A stretch of 35,213 nucleotides of DNA, taken from Candidatus Chryseopegocella kryptomonas. Lineage in GTDB: Bacteria > Bacteroidota > Ignavibacteria > Kryptoniales > Kryptoniaceae. How positions within the stretch are numbered: the first letter of the stretch is position 1; every line of letters starts with the position of its first letter. The position numbers and the translations under genes are program-made. The DNA lies in NCBI RefSeq assembly GCF_001536065.1, contig NZ_CZVW01000019.1, positions 1-35,213 of the forward strand, in the 5' to 3' direction. Positions 6,337-14,255 of the stretch are shown here, piece by piece. The notes under the pieces were generated by a model. The model was not told the DNA's origin. It did no database searches and saw only the letters and a list, made by a program, of their open reading frames with translations.

Positions 6337-7859
6337 TTTTTTATGAGTGAAACAATTCCTTCCATTTTACTGCCCTTCGCATAAATAATGCCTTCAAAAT
6401 TTTCATATTTTTCATCTTCGGTTGAAAATTCGGATAAATCGTCAATCCTTTCGCTTAACTCTTTCATTTCATCGTAAATTTTTTCAAGATTTGAAATCAC
6501 TTTCGTCGCATCATCAACCGCTTTCAATTTTTCAATTTCGCTTTGTAGTTCTGCGATTTTGTTTTCTTTTTCCTTTATTATCTCTTCAATTTGCTGTCTT
6601 TCTTTTTCAATCTGAATTGCCTTTCTGCGTTCAAGTTCAAAAACATAAACAATTCCGAGAAATGATGAAATTAGCACGGACAGAAACGGATACACTGAAA
6701 TTGAAAATCCAACGATAAATAAAACAATTGTCAAAACGAAAAGAAAGATAAAAAAGATGAGTGGAATTGCGAAAATTTTTAATGGAGTTGAAAATCTCTG
6801 ATTTGAAATTATGTAAAGCAGTAAAAATGTTAAGACAAGCGATAGAAGAAAGTTGAAAATTGGGCTTGTTTCTGTTAAAAATTTGTTTTGAATTATCGTG
6901 TTAAGTGCCATTATATGGATTCCAGTTGAAGGGAACTTTTCCTCAAATGGTGTTTCAACCACTTGACCGAGAATTTCGCTGTAAATTCCAACGAAGACGA
7001 TTTTATCTTTGAAACTTTGCAAGTTAATTTCTGTTTTTTCGCCATTTTTAAAAGCATCATAAGATTTGACGAAATCAACAAAAGAATACATTTTCATTGA
7101 ACCTGTGCCACCGCTATAGTTTATCAGCAATTTTCCATCTTTCGCAGGTATTTTCTTATTGCCAAGAAAAATTTCATCGTTTGAAAATTTTATCTCATTT
7201 CGTTTGACATTGTAATAGACCCTTGCAAGTTCAAGCGAAAGCGAAGGGACAAATTTATTTTTTCCTGTTGAAATGATAAGCGGAATTTGATATGGGAAAT
7301 CCTTTGAGATATAATTTAAATGTCCTATTCCAGCACATGCGTCAAGAAGTTCATCAAAGGGTGCAGAAAAATCAGAGCCGTTTAAAATTTTCGTTTCGTT
7401 CGTTGCGGATGTAATTAAAAATCTATCGGGCAAATTTGAAGATGTGTTTATCATCTCTTTTTCAATTTTTGCAAAAGCCCCACCGAAATAAACTCTTCCA
7501 GATTTTTTCGTGATCTCAACAAGAAGACGATCTCTTTCTGGATATTCAAGATTTTTCTCGGTTAAAAGTATATCAAAAGCGATTGCTTTGACATTTAACT
7601 GCGTGAGTATGTCAATTAAAAGTGCGTAATAAGTTCGTTTCAATGGGTAACCACCAAGAGAGAATATGGCAGGGTCGTCAATGTAAATGAAAACGATTGA
7701 CGAATCAACTTCGCTTTGACCACGGATTTTGAATTTTATCTGATAAAAAAGCGAATTAAGTTTTTCTGCTGGTGTGAATTTTGAGATTTCAAGCACAGAT
7801 ACAACCAACGAAATTAGAAGTGCGGTAATGATTATTTGTCTTGTTCGTTTCATTTTCAA
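6309..7859 (-). CDS. CHASE2 membrane sensor, N-terminal part of sigma-54 activator (piece 1)
   Basis: 516 residues. Residues about 8-25 are a first membrane helix. Residues about 30-325 form an extracytoplasmic CHASE2 domain (VDSSIVFIYIDDPAIFSLGGYP; LLTEKN; KDKIVFVGIY; FPSTGIHIMALNTII). Three further membrane helices follow at about 330-405, then a long coiled coil at about 405-475. The frame reaches SKMEGIVSLIKK, which is the usual lead into the AAA+ domain, and then goes out of frame for 8 codons to a stop. CHASE2 is best known on histidine kinases, adenylate cyclases and Ser/Thr kinases; here it would make a membrane-bound, one-component sigma-54 activator. The truncated product would be a sensor with no output domain. 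It is transcribed divergently from glgA. Confidence 0.8.
   Translation of the reverse strand: MKMKRTRQIIITALLISLVVSVLEISKFTPAEKLNSLFYQIKFKIRGQSEVDSSIVFIYIDDPAIFSLGGYPLKRTYYALLIDILTQLNVKAIAFDILLTEKNLEYPERDRLLVEITKKSGRVYFGGAFAKIEKEMINTSSNLPDRFLITSATNETKILNGSDFSAPFDELLDACAGIGHLNYISKDFPYQIPLIISTGKNKFVPSLSLELARVYYNVKRNEIKFSNDEIFLGNKKIPAKDGKLLINYSGGTGSMKMYSFVDFVKSYDAFKNGEKTEINLQSFKDKIVFVGIYSEILGQVVETPFEEKFPSTGIHIMALNTIIQNKFLTETSPIFNFLLSLVLTFLLLYIISNQRFSTPLKIFAIPLIFFIFLFVLTIVLFIVGFSISVYPFLSVLISSFLGIVYVFELERRKAIQIEKERQQIEEIIKEKENKIAELQSEIEKLKAVDDATKVISNLEKIYDEMKELSERIDDLSEFSTEDEKYENFEGIIYAKGSKMEGIVSLIKKSHLRMCLF
6319..6342 (-). other. Candidate -1 ribosomal frameshift site with hairpin
   Basis: On the minus strand the heptamer AAAAAAG runs 6342-6336 and is phased as A AAA AAG in the CHASE2 frame (codons ATA AAA AAG). 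A one-base backward slip reads AAA AAA GTC and enters exactly the AAA+ frame. This is the slippery sequence of E. coli dnaX. One base later a 6-bp stem (CGCATC/GATGTG, one G-U pair) closes a UUCG tetraloop with C-G closing pair, at 6334-6319. A purine-rich AAGGA lies about 14 bases upstream. The 1-base spacer is shorter than the usual 5-9, and loss of one A from a run of seven, in nature or in sequencing, would look the same. Confidence 0.45.
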
Positions 7860-8027
7860 AGGGAAAAATTGTTAAATCTTGTGAATAATTTAAGGAATGT
7901 ATTTATGTTTTTCAATTCGCTTCCATCGTAGGGCGTCTTTGTTTATTAACATTTTTTTCGTTAAATTTAAAGCAAAATAAAAACTTTTGTGTTGAAAAAT
8001 TAAAAAATTCAACGAGGAGTTTATTTA
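7860..8027. promoter_or_regulatory. Divergent intergenic region, CHASE2 activator / glgA
   Basis: 168 AT-rich bases between two divergent genes must carry both promoters. The glgA side has a clear GAGGAG Shine-Dalgarno at 8014-8019. I found no strong -35/-10 pair and no sigma-54 motif. Confidence 0.4.
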
Positions 8028-9536
8028 ATGGCTCAATCCCTTAATATCCTTTTCCTCTCCAGCGAGGTTGTTCCATTTGCCAAAACAGGCGGGCTTGCGG
8101 ATGTATCTTTCGCACTTCCACAGGCGATAAAAGAACTCGGACATGAGATAAGAGTTATGATGCCAAAATATGGTTTCATAAGCGAGCGTAAGTTTGGAAT
8201 TCACGAGATAATTCGCCTGCGTGAGATGGATATACCCGTTGGAGATAAACTTCAAAAGGGGAGTGCAAAAGCATCATTTATCGTTGGGCAAAAAATAAAA
8301 GTTCAAATTTATTTCCTTGAAAATGATTTTTATTACAATCGGGATGGACTTTATGTTGATTCAAAAACGAAAACTGATTATCCAGACAACGACGAAAGAT
8401 TTATCTTTTTCTGTAAAGGGGTGATTGAGACATTGAAAAAACTCGGCTGGCGTCCCGACATAATTCATTGCAATGATTGGCAAACTGCTTTAGTTCCAGT
8501 TTATCTTAAAACTATTTACAAAGATGACCCATTTTTAAGCGGGATTAAAACCGTTTTGACAATACATAACATTGGGTATCAGGGGGTATTTCCGAAAGAA
8601 TCATTTTTAAAATCTGGATTGCCAGATGAAATTTTTTCGCAAATTTCTCACAATGGAAATTTCAACTTTTTAAAAGCAGGAATTTTATATGCGGATGTGA
8701 TAACAACAGTTAGCCCGACATATGCAAAAGAGATTATGACAAGCGATGAATATGGTGCGGGTCTTTCGGCAACTTTGAAGAAAAGAAAAAAAGATGTTTA
8801 TGGAATTTTAAACGGAGTTGATTACTCCGTATGGAGTCCAGAAAATGATAAATTTATCCCTGTTCCGTATAACATTCAGACGATTGAAAGCAAGTATGAG
8901 AATAAGAAGGCACTTTTGAAATACTTTGGTCTGACATACGATGAGAACATTCCTGTTGTGGCTCAAATTTCACGGCTTGCGGAACAAAAAGGATTTGATT
9001 TAATTGCGGAGATAATTGATGAGATGATGAAACTTGACATTCAATACATTGTTCTCGGCACAGGCGAGCCAAGATATGAAGAGATGCTTGAAAGGGTCAA
9101 GAAAAAATATCCGAAGAAAGTCGGTGTTCATATTGGATTCAGTGAGGAACTTGCGCATTTGATTGAAGCAGGTGCTGATATATTTCTCATGCCGTCAAGA
9201 TATGAACCGTGTGGATTAAATCAAATGTATAGTTTGAGATATGGGACAGTTCCAGTTGTGAGAAAAACGGGCGGGCTTGCTGATACGGTTGAGGAATTTA
9301 ATCCGAAAACGGGAAGAGGAACGGGTTTCTTATTTGAAAAGTATTCAGGAACGGATTTGTTGAAAGCGCTTAAGAAAGCGTTGAGCGTGTATAAGAATAA
9401 GAAAGCGTGGATTAAGTTGATGAAAAATGGAATGATGAAGGATTTTTCGTGGAATGCATCCGCTAAAAAATATGTTGAACTTTACGAAAAGTTGCTTACT
9501 CCACAAAAAAAGACACGAACTGCAAAAGTCAAATGA
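8028..9536 (+). CDS. glgA: Glycogen (starch) synthase, GT5
   Basis: 502 residues, normal for the family. It transfers glucose from ADP-glucose (or UDP-glucose) to the growing alpha-1,4-glucan in the cytoplasm. The N-terminal starch-synthase domain holds the nucleotide-sugar motif KTGGLADV at Lys19, a SSEVVPFAKTGG beginning and the IHCNDWQT motif. The C-terminal Rossmann domain holds QISRLAEQKGFDL and PSRYEPCGLNQMYSLRYGTVPVVRKTGGL, where the Glu is the conserved catalytic-site residue of GT-B enzymes. The ATG is preceded by GAGGAG eight bases upstream, the best ribosome site in this operon. Its stop overlaps the gmhB start (ATGA). It leads a five-gene run ending at 13742. Confidence 0.95.
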   Translation: MAQSLNILFLSSEVVPFAKTGGLADVSFALPQAIKELGHEIRVMMPKYGFISERKFGIHEIIRLREMDIPVGDKLQKGSAKASFIVGQKIKVQIYFLENDFYYNRDGLYVDSKTKTDYPDNDERFIFFCKGVIETLKKLGWRPDIIHCNDWQTALVPVYLKTIYKDDPFLSGIKTVLTIHNIGYQGVFPKESFLKSGLPDEIFSQISHNGNFNFLKAGILYADVITTVSPTYAKEIMTSDEYGAGLSATLKKRKKDVYGILNGVDYSVWSPENDKFIPVPYNIQTIESKYENKKALLKYFGLTYDENIPVVAQISRLAEQKGFDLIAEIIDEMMKLDIQYIVLGTGEPRYEEMLERVKKKYPKKVGVHIGFSEELAHLIEAGADIFLMPSRYEPCGLNQMYSLRYGTVPVVRKTGGLADTVEEFNPKTGRGTGFLFEKYSGTDLLKALKKALSVYKNKKAWIKLMKNGMMKDFSWNASAKKYVELYEKLLTPQKKTRTAKVK

Positions 9537-10126
9537 GCGGAAGTTCCGTTGCTATATTTCTTGATAGAGACGGGACAATAAATGAAGATGTAAATTTCCT
9601 GTCAAAGCCAGAGCAATTGATTTTGATAGACGGTTCTGCTGAAGCGATAAAGGAAGCAAATGAACTTGGTTTGAAAGTCATCGTCTTCACAAATCAAAGC
9701 GGTATTGCACGGGGTTATTTTACCGAAGATGACCTTCACAAGGTTCATAAACGACTTGATGAACTTCTTGCTCAAAAAGGTGCAAAGATTGACGCTTACT
9801 ACTATTGCCCGCATCATCCAGTTGAAGGTAATGGCGAATATAAAGTTGAATGTGAATGCAGAAAGCCGAAAGATGGGATGTTACAGCGTGCTTCAAGAGA
9901 ACAAAACATTGATTTGAAAAAATCATTTGTCATAGGAGACCGTTGCGTTGATGTTCAAGCGGGGAAAACCGCAGGAGCAACGACGATACTTGTTTTAACA
10001 GGTTATGGAAGAGATGAATATAAAAAGTGCAAGGATGAAAATTTTGAGCCAGATTTTGTCGCAGAAAATTTGAAGGAAGCAATTGAAATCGTAAAAAAAT
10101 GTTTAATGGAGAGAAAAGAAAAATGA
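9533..10126 (+). CDS. gmhB: D-glycero-D-manno-heptose 1,7-bisphosphate 7-phosphatase (HAD)
   Basis: 197 residues. It removes the 7-phosphate in ADP-heptose synthesis for the lipopolysaccharide core. Motif I is FLDRDGT with Asp11 as nucleophile and Asp13 as acid/base; motif II is FTNQSGIARG; motif III/IV are CRKPKDGM and IGDRCVDVQAGKTAG. The zinc loop CPHHPVEG ... CECRKP is typical of GmhB and of the HisB phosphatase domain. HisB-type activity cannot be excluded, but there are no histidine genes here and a GT9 heptosyltransferase-like gene lies 4 kb away. The start overlaps the glgA stop and the stop overlaps the next start, each by 4 bp, so translation is coupled on both sides. Confidence 0.85.
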   Translation: MSGSSVAIFLDRDGTINEDVNFLSKPEQLILIDGSAEAIKEANELGLKVIVFTNQSGIARGYFTEDDLHKVHKRLDELLAQKGAKIDAYYYCPHHPVEGNGEYKVECECRKPKDGMLQRASREQNIDLKKSFVIGDRCVDVQAGKTAGATTILVLTGYGRDEYKKCKDENFEPDFVAENLKEAIEIVKKCLMERKEK

Positions 10127-11238
10127 GAAAATCAATTGGATTAAATTTGAAATTTTTCTTTGTTTTAACTTTTACATTGCTGTTAATTTTTTTAAACGGT
10201 TGCAGTAAAGAGCCAAACGATGTTGGTTTCGGACTTCTGCCTGAAAATGAAATTTTCAATGTCAAAGTTTATGAGGACTCTGTTGAAGTTTATGCTGAAA
10301 ACATTCAAAACTTCATCTCAAATTCATCATCAAACATTTTGTTCATCGGGAATTACGAAAATATATCTTGTGCTGTTTTAATTCGTTTTGACATTCCTGA
10401 TACATTGAGAGATGTTAAGTTGAACTGGGCAAGGGTGAGGTTGTTTAAATCTGGGTCTTTCATCGGCGATAGCACAATCCCTGCTCATTTTACAGCGCAT
10501 AAAGTTTTGTCAAATTATTACGATACGCTTTATGATTCAAGGGTTATTGGTGAATTTAACAATGTTCCTGATTCTGTTAATTATTTTCAGATTGATACAT
10601 CAGTTGTGAGAGAGTGGCTTTTGGGGAAAAATTACGGGCTTTATCTTAAACCGCAAAACTACGGCGTAATCTGGGCTTTTAATTCGCTTGATGAAATGCT
10701 TTATACACCTGCGCTTGAAGTTGAAGTTCAAAAAAATGATGGACGCATTGACACAGTTAGATTTTTCTATGGAAGCGATGGATACATCGCAAAAGCAACA
10801 GGTGAAGTTGATACAAATTATATCGTTCTTCAATCTGGTGTTGGGTTGAGAAGCATTTTGAAATTTGATGTCTCAAAAGTTCCAAAAAATATAATTGTAA
10901 ATCGTGCGGAGATTTCACTTTATTTGAAAGAGAAAGTAAAATATGGGACGGCAGGGGTTGATTCATTGATTGGAAGTTTCATAACAGATTCAGAACTTTT
11001 GAAAAAATCTTTGGGTGGTTTGGAAGGAAATTATCTCGGTTTGAGAAATCCGCTTGACACGCTTGAATATATAATCCCAGTTACAACGCCAGTTCAACGC
11101 TGGGTAAATGGTGAAGGGAATAAAGGGATTCTTTTGAGATGTTATAATGAGCAGGATAATTTTGACCGTTATGTGTTTTACTTCAAAGACAGGCGACCGA
11201 AATTGAAAATTTACTACACAACAAAACCGGGAATTTAA
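10123..11238 (+). CDS. DUF4270-like lipoprotein
   Basis: 371 residues from the ATG at 10123, which overlaps the gmhB stop as ATGA and has GGAGAG 12 bases upstream; an ATG 24 bases earlier gives only a charged extension. The signal ends LLLIFLNGCSKEP, so it is a lipoprotein. The mature protein has two similar halves: each has a RFD/KFD strand followed by a (A)RVRLF or AEISLY strand, and then a Trp-x-x-Gly-x-N-x-G segment (VREWLLGKNYGLYLK; VQRWVNGEGNKGILLR). The opening EPNDVGFGLLPEN and the half-repeat layout fit DUF4270, a Bacteroidota lipoprotein family whose genes often stand beside glgA, as here. Molecular function is unknown. Confidence 0.6.
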   Translation: MRKSIGLNLKFFFVLTFTLLLIFLNGCSKEPNDVGFGLLPENEIFNVKVYEDSVEVYAENIQNFISNSSSNILFIGNYENISCAVLIRFDIPDTLRDVKLNWARVRLFKSGSFIGDSTIPAHFTAHKVLSNYYDTLYDSRVIGEFNNVPDSVNYFQIDTSVVREWLLGKNYGLYLKPQNYGVIWAFNSLDEMLYTPALEVEVQKNDGRIDTVRFFYGSDGYIAKATGEVDTNYIVLQSGVGLRSILKFDVSKVPKNIIVNRAEISLYLKEKVKYGTAGVDSLIGSFITDSELLKKSLGGLEGNYLGLRNPLDTLEYIIPVTTPVQRWVNGEGNKGILLRCYNEQDNFDRYVFYFKDRRPKLKIYYTTKPGI

Positions 11239-11243
11239 AAGAA

Positions 11244-12464
11244 ATGAGAGCGTTAAAAGTATTAACACTTTTGATTTTTTGTTTTGCTTTTTCTTATTCC
11301 AGTGGTTCAATTTATTCAAGGTTTGGGCTTGGGGTGATAAAATTTTCAAATGTTGATAAAACAGCCGGACTTGGTGGAATTGGAATTGCCTTGTTTGATC
11401 CGATATACATCAATAGATACAATCCGGCTTTATGGAGCGAACTTGCAAGAGTCAGAATTTCAGGAGGTTATCTTTACGAGGGGACATCAACGCAGGATAA
11501 ATTTAAAAATACTTTTTTGACGAGCGGAAATTTTGACGGCGTTATGTTTGCAATGCCGATGTGGAAAAAATATGGTTTGACATTTGCAACTGGTTTAATC
11601 CCATTTAGCAGAGTTAATTACGATGTTAAGAAAGATTCTGTCGTTGAAAATAGGTATTTTTCGCAGTCATACAAGGGCAATGGCGGAATTTCAAATTTTG
11701 TTTTTGGATTTTCTTTCAGACCATTTAACAAATTGAGCGTTGGAATAAGAGGTGAGTATTATTTCGGGACGATAACTAATTCGTGGAGCACAGATTTTGG
11801 AGCTTCGGAATTTTTTATATCAAGCGTAAAAAGAGAGAGAAACTACGGCGGATTTGGTTTTACGATCGGGATTGCTTATGGTCTCGGTGTAAGGAAAAAT
11901 TCTTTGACGCTTGGTTTCGTTTTCTCATCGCCTGTTAAGTTAAAAGGAGTTTCAACAATTGAATACACACAACCAATTTTGACGCAGTCGCTTGTTTCAG
12001 AGATGAACAATTTTGACGCATATCTTCCATATAGGGCTGGATTTGGTTTGAGTTATTTTGTAACGGATAGAATTCAATTTTCAGGCGATGTTTATTATCA
12101 AAATTGGAGCAAGTTCAAGATAAATGGGGAACATCCGAGTGAGATAACGGATGCAGTAAGAGTGGGTGCTGGGGTTGAAATTTTGCCTTCAAGAGAAATA
12201 GTTGCTGGATTTTTCCAGAAAACATCTTACAGGTTTGGAATTTTTTACAACAAAACATATTTTAAAGTAGAAAACAAACAGATAAATGAATTGTTCTTTG
12301 CTGTTGGATTTGGTTTTCCTGTAAGTTTTGATACGAGGTTAAATTTAGCAATTGAATATGGTTTGAGAGGTGATGTTGAAATTGTGAGAGACAGAATTTT
12401 GAGAATTTCACTTGGTGTCAACACAGGAGAAATTTGGTTTGTAAAACAAAAGCTTGAGGATTAA
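11244..12464 (+). CDS. Outer-membrane beta-barrel protein, FadL/PorV-like
   Basis: 406 residues. A signal peptide covers residues 1-20 (LLIFCFAFSYSSG). The mature start SIYSRFGLGVIKFSN, then GLGGIGIALFDPIYINRYNPALWSEL, has the early Gly-rich turn and the NPA motif of FadL/OMPP1- and PorV-like barrels. About 14 amphipathic strands follow, with frequent Tyr/Phe at strand ends (VGIRGEYYFGTITNSW; GDVYYQNWSKFKING), and the last strand ends ISLGVNTGEIWF before a short polar tail. It begins 5 bp after the lipoprotein stop and ends 2 bp before the TPR gene. The cargo is unknown; partnership with the lipoprotein before it and the TPR protein after it is inferred from the operon. Confidence 0.7.
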   Translation: MRALKVLTLLIFCFAFSYSSGSIYSRFGLGVIKFSNVDKTAGLGGIGIALFDPIYINRYNPALWSELARVRISGGYLYEGTSTQDKFKNTFLTSGNFDGVMFAMPMWKKYGLTFATGLIPFSRVNYDVKKDSVVENRYFSQSYKGNGGISNFVFGFSFRPFNKLSVGIRGEYYFGTITNSWSTDFGASEFFISSVKRERNYGGFGFTIGIAYGLGVRKNSLTLGFVFSSPVKLKGVSTIEYTQPILTQSLVSEMNNFDAYLPYRAGFGLSYFVTDRIQFSGDVYYQNWSKFKINGEHPSEITDAVRVGAGVEILPSREIVAGFFQKTSYRFGIFYNKTYFKVENKQINELFFAVGFGFPVSFDTRLNLAIEYGLRGDVEIVRDRILRISLGVNTGEIWFVKQKLED

Positions 12465-12466
12465 AA

Positions 12467-13742
12467 ATGAAAAAAGTAATTTTGGCTTTATTTTTTATTT
12501 CAGGTTTAGTTTTTTCGCAGGGGACACAGCAGGATTCAATTGAAGTTTTGAAAAACTGGTCTTTGTTTTATGAGTATTTCAGAACTGGAGATTACAACAG
12601 TGCAGTTCCGTATGGATGGCTTGTAATGAAGATGCAGCCGACAAGATTTAAGACGCTTTATAAAGCGATGGAAAAAATTTATTTGAAGTATTACGAAGAA
12701 GCTCCTCAAGATAAAAAGACAGCTTATGCGGACACGCTTTTGATAATTTATGACAATGCGATAAAGTATCATCCTGAAAATGCGTCGGAGTATTATCTTC
12801 GCAAGGGATATGTCCTTGAAAATTATTACACGGGCAGAGATACGGAAGCAATCGCTGCGTATGAGAAAGGTATTGAACTTGATTTTGAGCATACGGAGTT
12901 TTACTACATAGACCGACTTGGGGTTTTGTATATAAAGAATATGGAGCAACATCCAGAATATAAAGACAAAGCAATTGAACTTTATCGCAGGGTTTTGGAT
13001 AAAGACCCACAGAATGTCACTGCAAATGACAGGTTGAGAGCTCTTGTTAAGGATGTAACCGAGTTAATTGAGCTTAACAAAAAACGGCTTGAAACAGACC
13101 CAGAAAATACAGAACTTATCTGGACAATCGCAAATCTTTACATTCGTGCTGAAGATTACAAGAACGCAATTCCATATCTTGAAAAACTTACAAAGAAATT
13201 CCCTGATAACGATGTATACTGGAATCGTTTGGGATACTGCTATCAAAGAACAGGTGAATATAAGAAAGCCATTGATGCGTATAGTCGTTCTTTGAAGATA
13301 AATCCAGATGCGAAGGAGATAATACTTAACATAGCGGTTTGCTATCGTGAGCTTGATAATTTTGAGCAGGCAAGAACTTGGGCAAGAAGAGCGATGGCAA
13401 AAGATAAGAACTGGGGGAAGACCTTATATTGAGATAGCTCAAATTTATGAAGCAGCTGTTGCAAAATGTGTCCGAACAACAAAAGGTGGTGACTGGACGA
13501 AGCTTGATTTCACGGATAAACTTGTGTATCAGCTTGCGGTTGAATATTACGAGCTTGCGAAGAAGATTGACCCAAGCGTTGCGAATGAAGCGAATCAAAG
13601 AATCAAAAATCTTGAAACCCTTGTCCCGACGCAGGAAGATTATTTCTTCAATAAGCGAAAGATAAAGGAAGGGAAAATCCCGATAACTGGCGGTTGTTAT
13701 GACTGGATCGGTGAGAGCATAACTGTGCCGTATAAAATTTAA
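12467..13742 (+). CDS. Exported TPR protein, interrupted by a frameshift
   Basis: The first frame (12467-13432) begins with a signal peptide (LALFFISGLVFSQG) and carries several TPR units, the clearest being VYWNRLGYCYQRTGEYKKAI followed by AKEIILNIAVCYREL. It stops after DKNWGKTLY. A second frame continues GRPYIEIAQIYEAAV to the stop at 13742 and keeps the helical repeat pattern. The two join if the G5 run at 13413-13417 is read as G4 (NWG-RPYIE). The whole would be about 424 residues. No slippery heptamer or helper structure is evident, so a one-base sequencing error or real inactivation is more likely than programmed frameshifting. Such periplasmic TPR proteins usually scaffold envelope complexes; its partners are likely the preceding barrel and lipoprotein. 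Confidence 0.7.
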
Positions 13743-13756
13743 CTTTTATCCCCTAA

Positions 13757-13782
13757 CCCCCTCTCTTTGAATGGAGAGGGGG
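13757..13782 (+). terminator. GC-rich hairpin after the glgA-TPR operon
   Basis: A 9-bp perfect stem, CCCCCTCTC at 13757-13765 and GAGAGGGGG at 13774-13782, with an 8-base loop, 14 bp after the TPR stop. The tail AAATTTATTT is not a good U-tract, so termination may be weak. It could instead be a copy of a dispersed palindromic repeat of the CCCTAACCCCCTCTC type. Confidence 0.45.
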
Positions 13783-13814
13783 AAATTTATTTAAAAATTT
13801 ATGTGTCAATTTTT

Positions 13815-14255
13815 ATGAAAATTGCGGTTGCAAGTGATCATGCTGGATTTGAATATAAAGAAAGATTGAAAGAATTGCTCAAAGAGCTGGGGCATGAAGT
13901 TGTTGATTTTGGCTGTTTTTCCCCTGACTCAAGCGATTATCCCGACTTTGCTTATCCAGCTGCAAAAGCAGTTGGAGAAGGTGAATGTGAAAGAGGAATT
14001 TTTATCTGTGGAACTGGAATCGGCGTGTCAATAGTTGCAAACAAAGTCAAAGGTGTAAGAGCAGCAAATTGTTGCTCTGTTGAAGAAGCAAAGCTTTCAA
14101 GACAACATAACAATGCGAATGTTTTAACATTTGGAGCTCGTTTAATCTCATTTGAACTTGCAAAGGAAATTGTTAAGGTTTTTCTTGAAACTGAATTTGA
14201 AGGTGGAAGGCACGAAAGAAGGGTTGAAAAAATACATAAATTGACGGGACTTTAA
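13815..14255 (+). CDS. rpiB: Ribose-5-phosphate isomerase B
   Basis: 146 residues from the ATG at 13815, which gives the canonical start MKIAVASDHAGFEYK; the frame is open 16 codons upstream through the hairpin, which is not coding. It interconverts ribose 5-phosphate and ribulose 5-phosphate in the non-oxidative pentose phosphate pathway. Asp8 and His9 (SDHAG), the catalytic base Cys65 in ICGTGIG, and the anion-hole stretch with Asn/Lys (SIVANKVKGVRAA) are all present, as is HNNANVLTFGAR. An RpiB could also act on allose 6-phosphate. It ends in a 4-bp convergent overlap with the GT9 gene. Confidence 0.93.
   Translation: MKIAVASDHAGFEYKERLKELLKELGHEVVDFGCFSPDSSDYPDFAYPAAKAVGEGECERGIFICGTGIGVSIVANKVKGVRAANCCSVEEAKLSRQHNNANVLTFGARLISFELAKEIVKVFLETEFEGGRHERRVEKIHKLTGL

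Noticed and set aside
6895-7115. Other GTGCCA/TGGCAC words as sigma-54 promoters
   Set aside because: They lie inside coding sequence without a correctly spaced -12 element.
13405-13432. Programmed frameshifting in the TPR gene
   Set aside because: No slippery heptamer, no slow codon or stop at the shift point, and no stimulatory element; a base-count error in G5 fits better.
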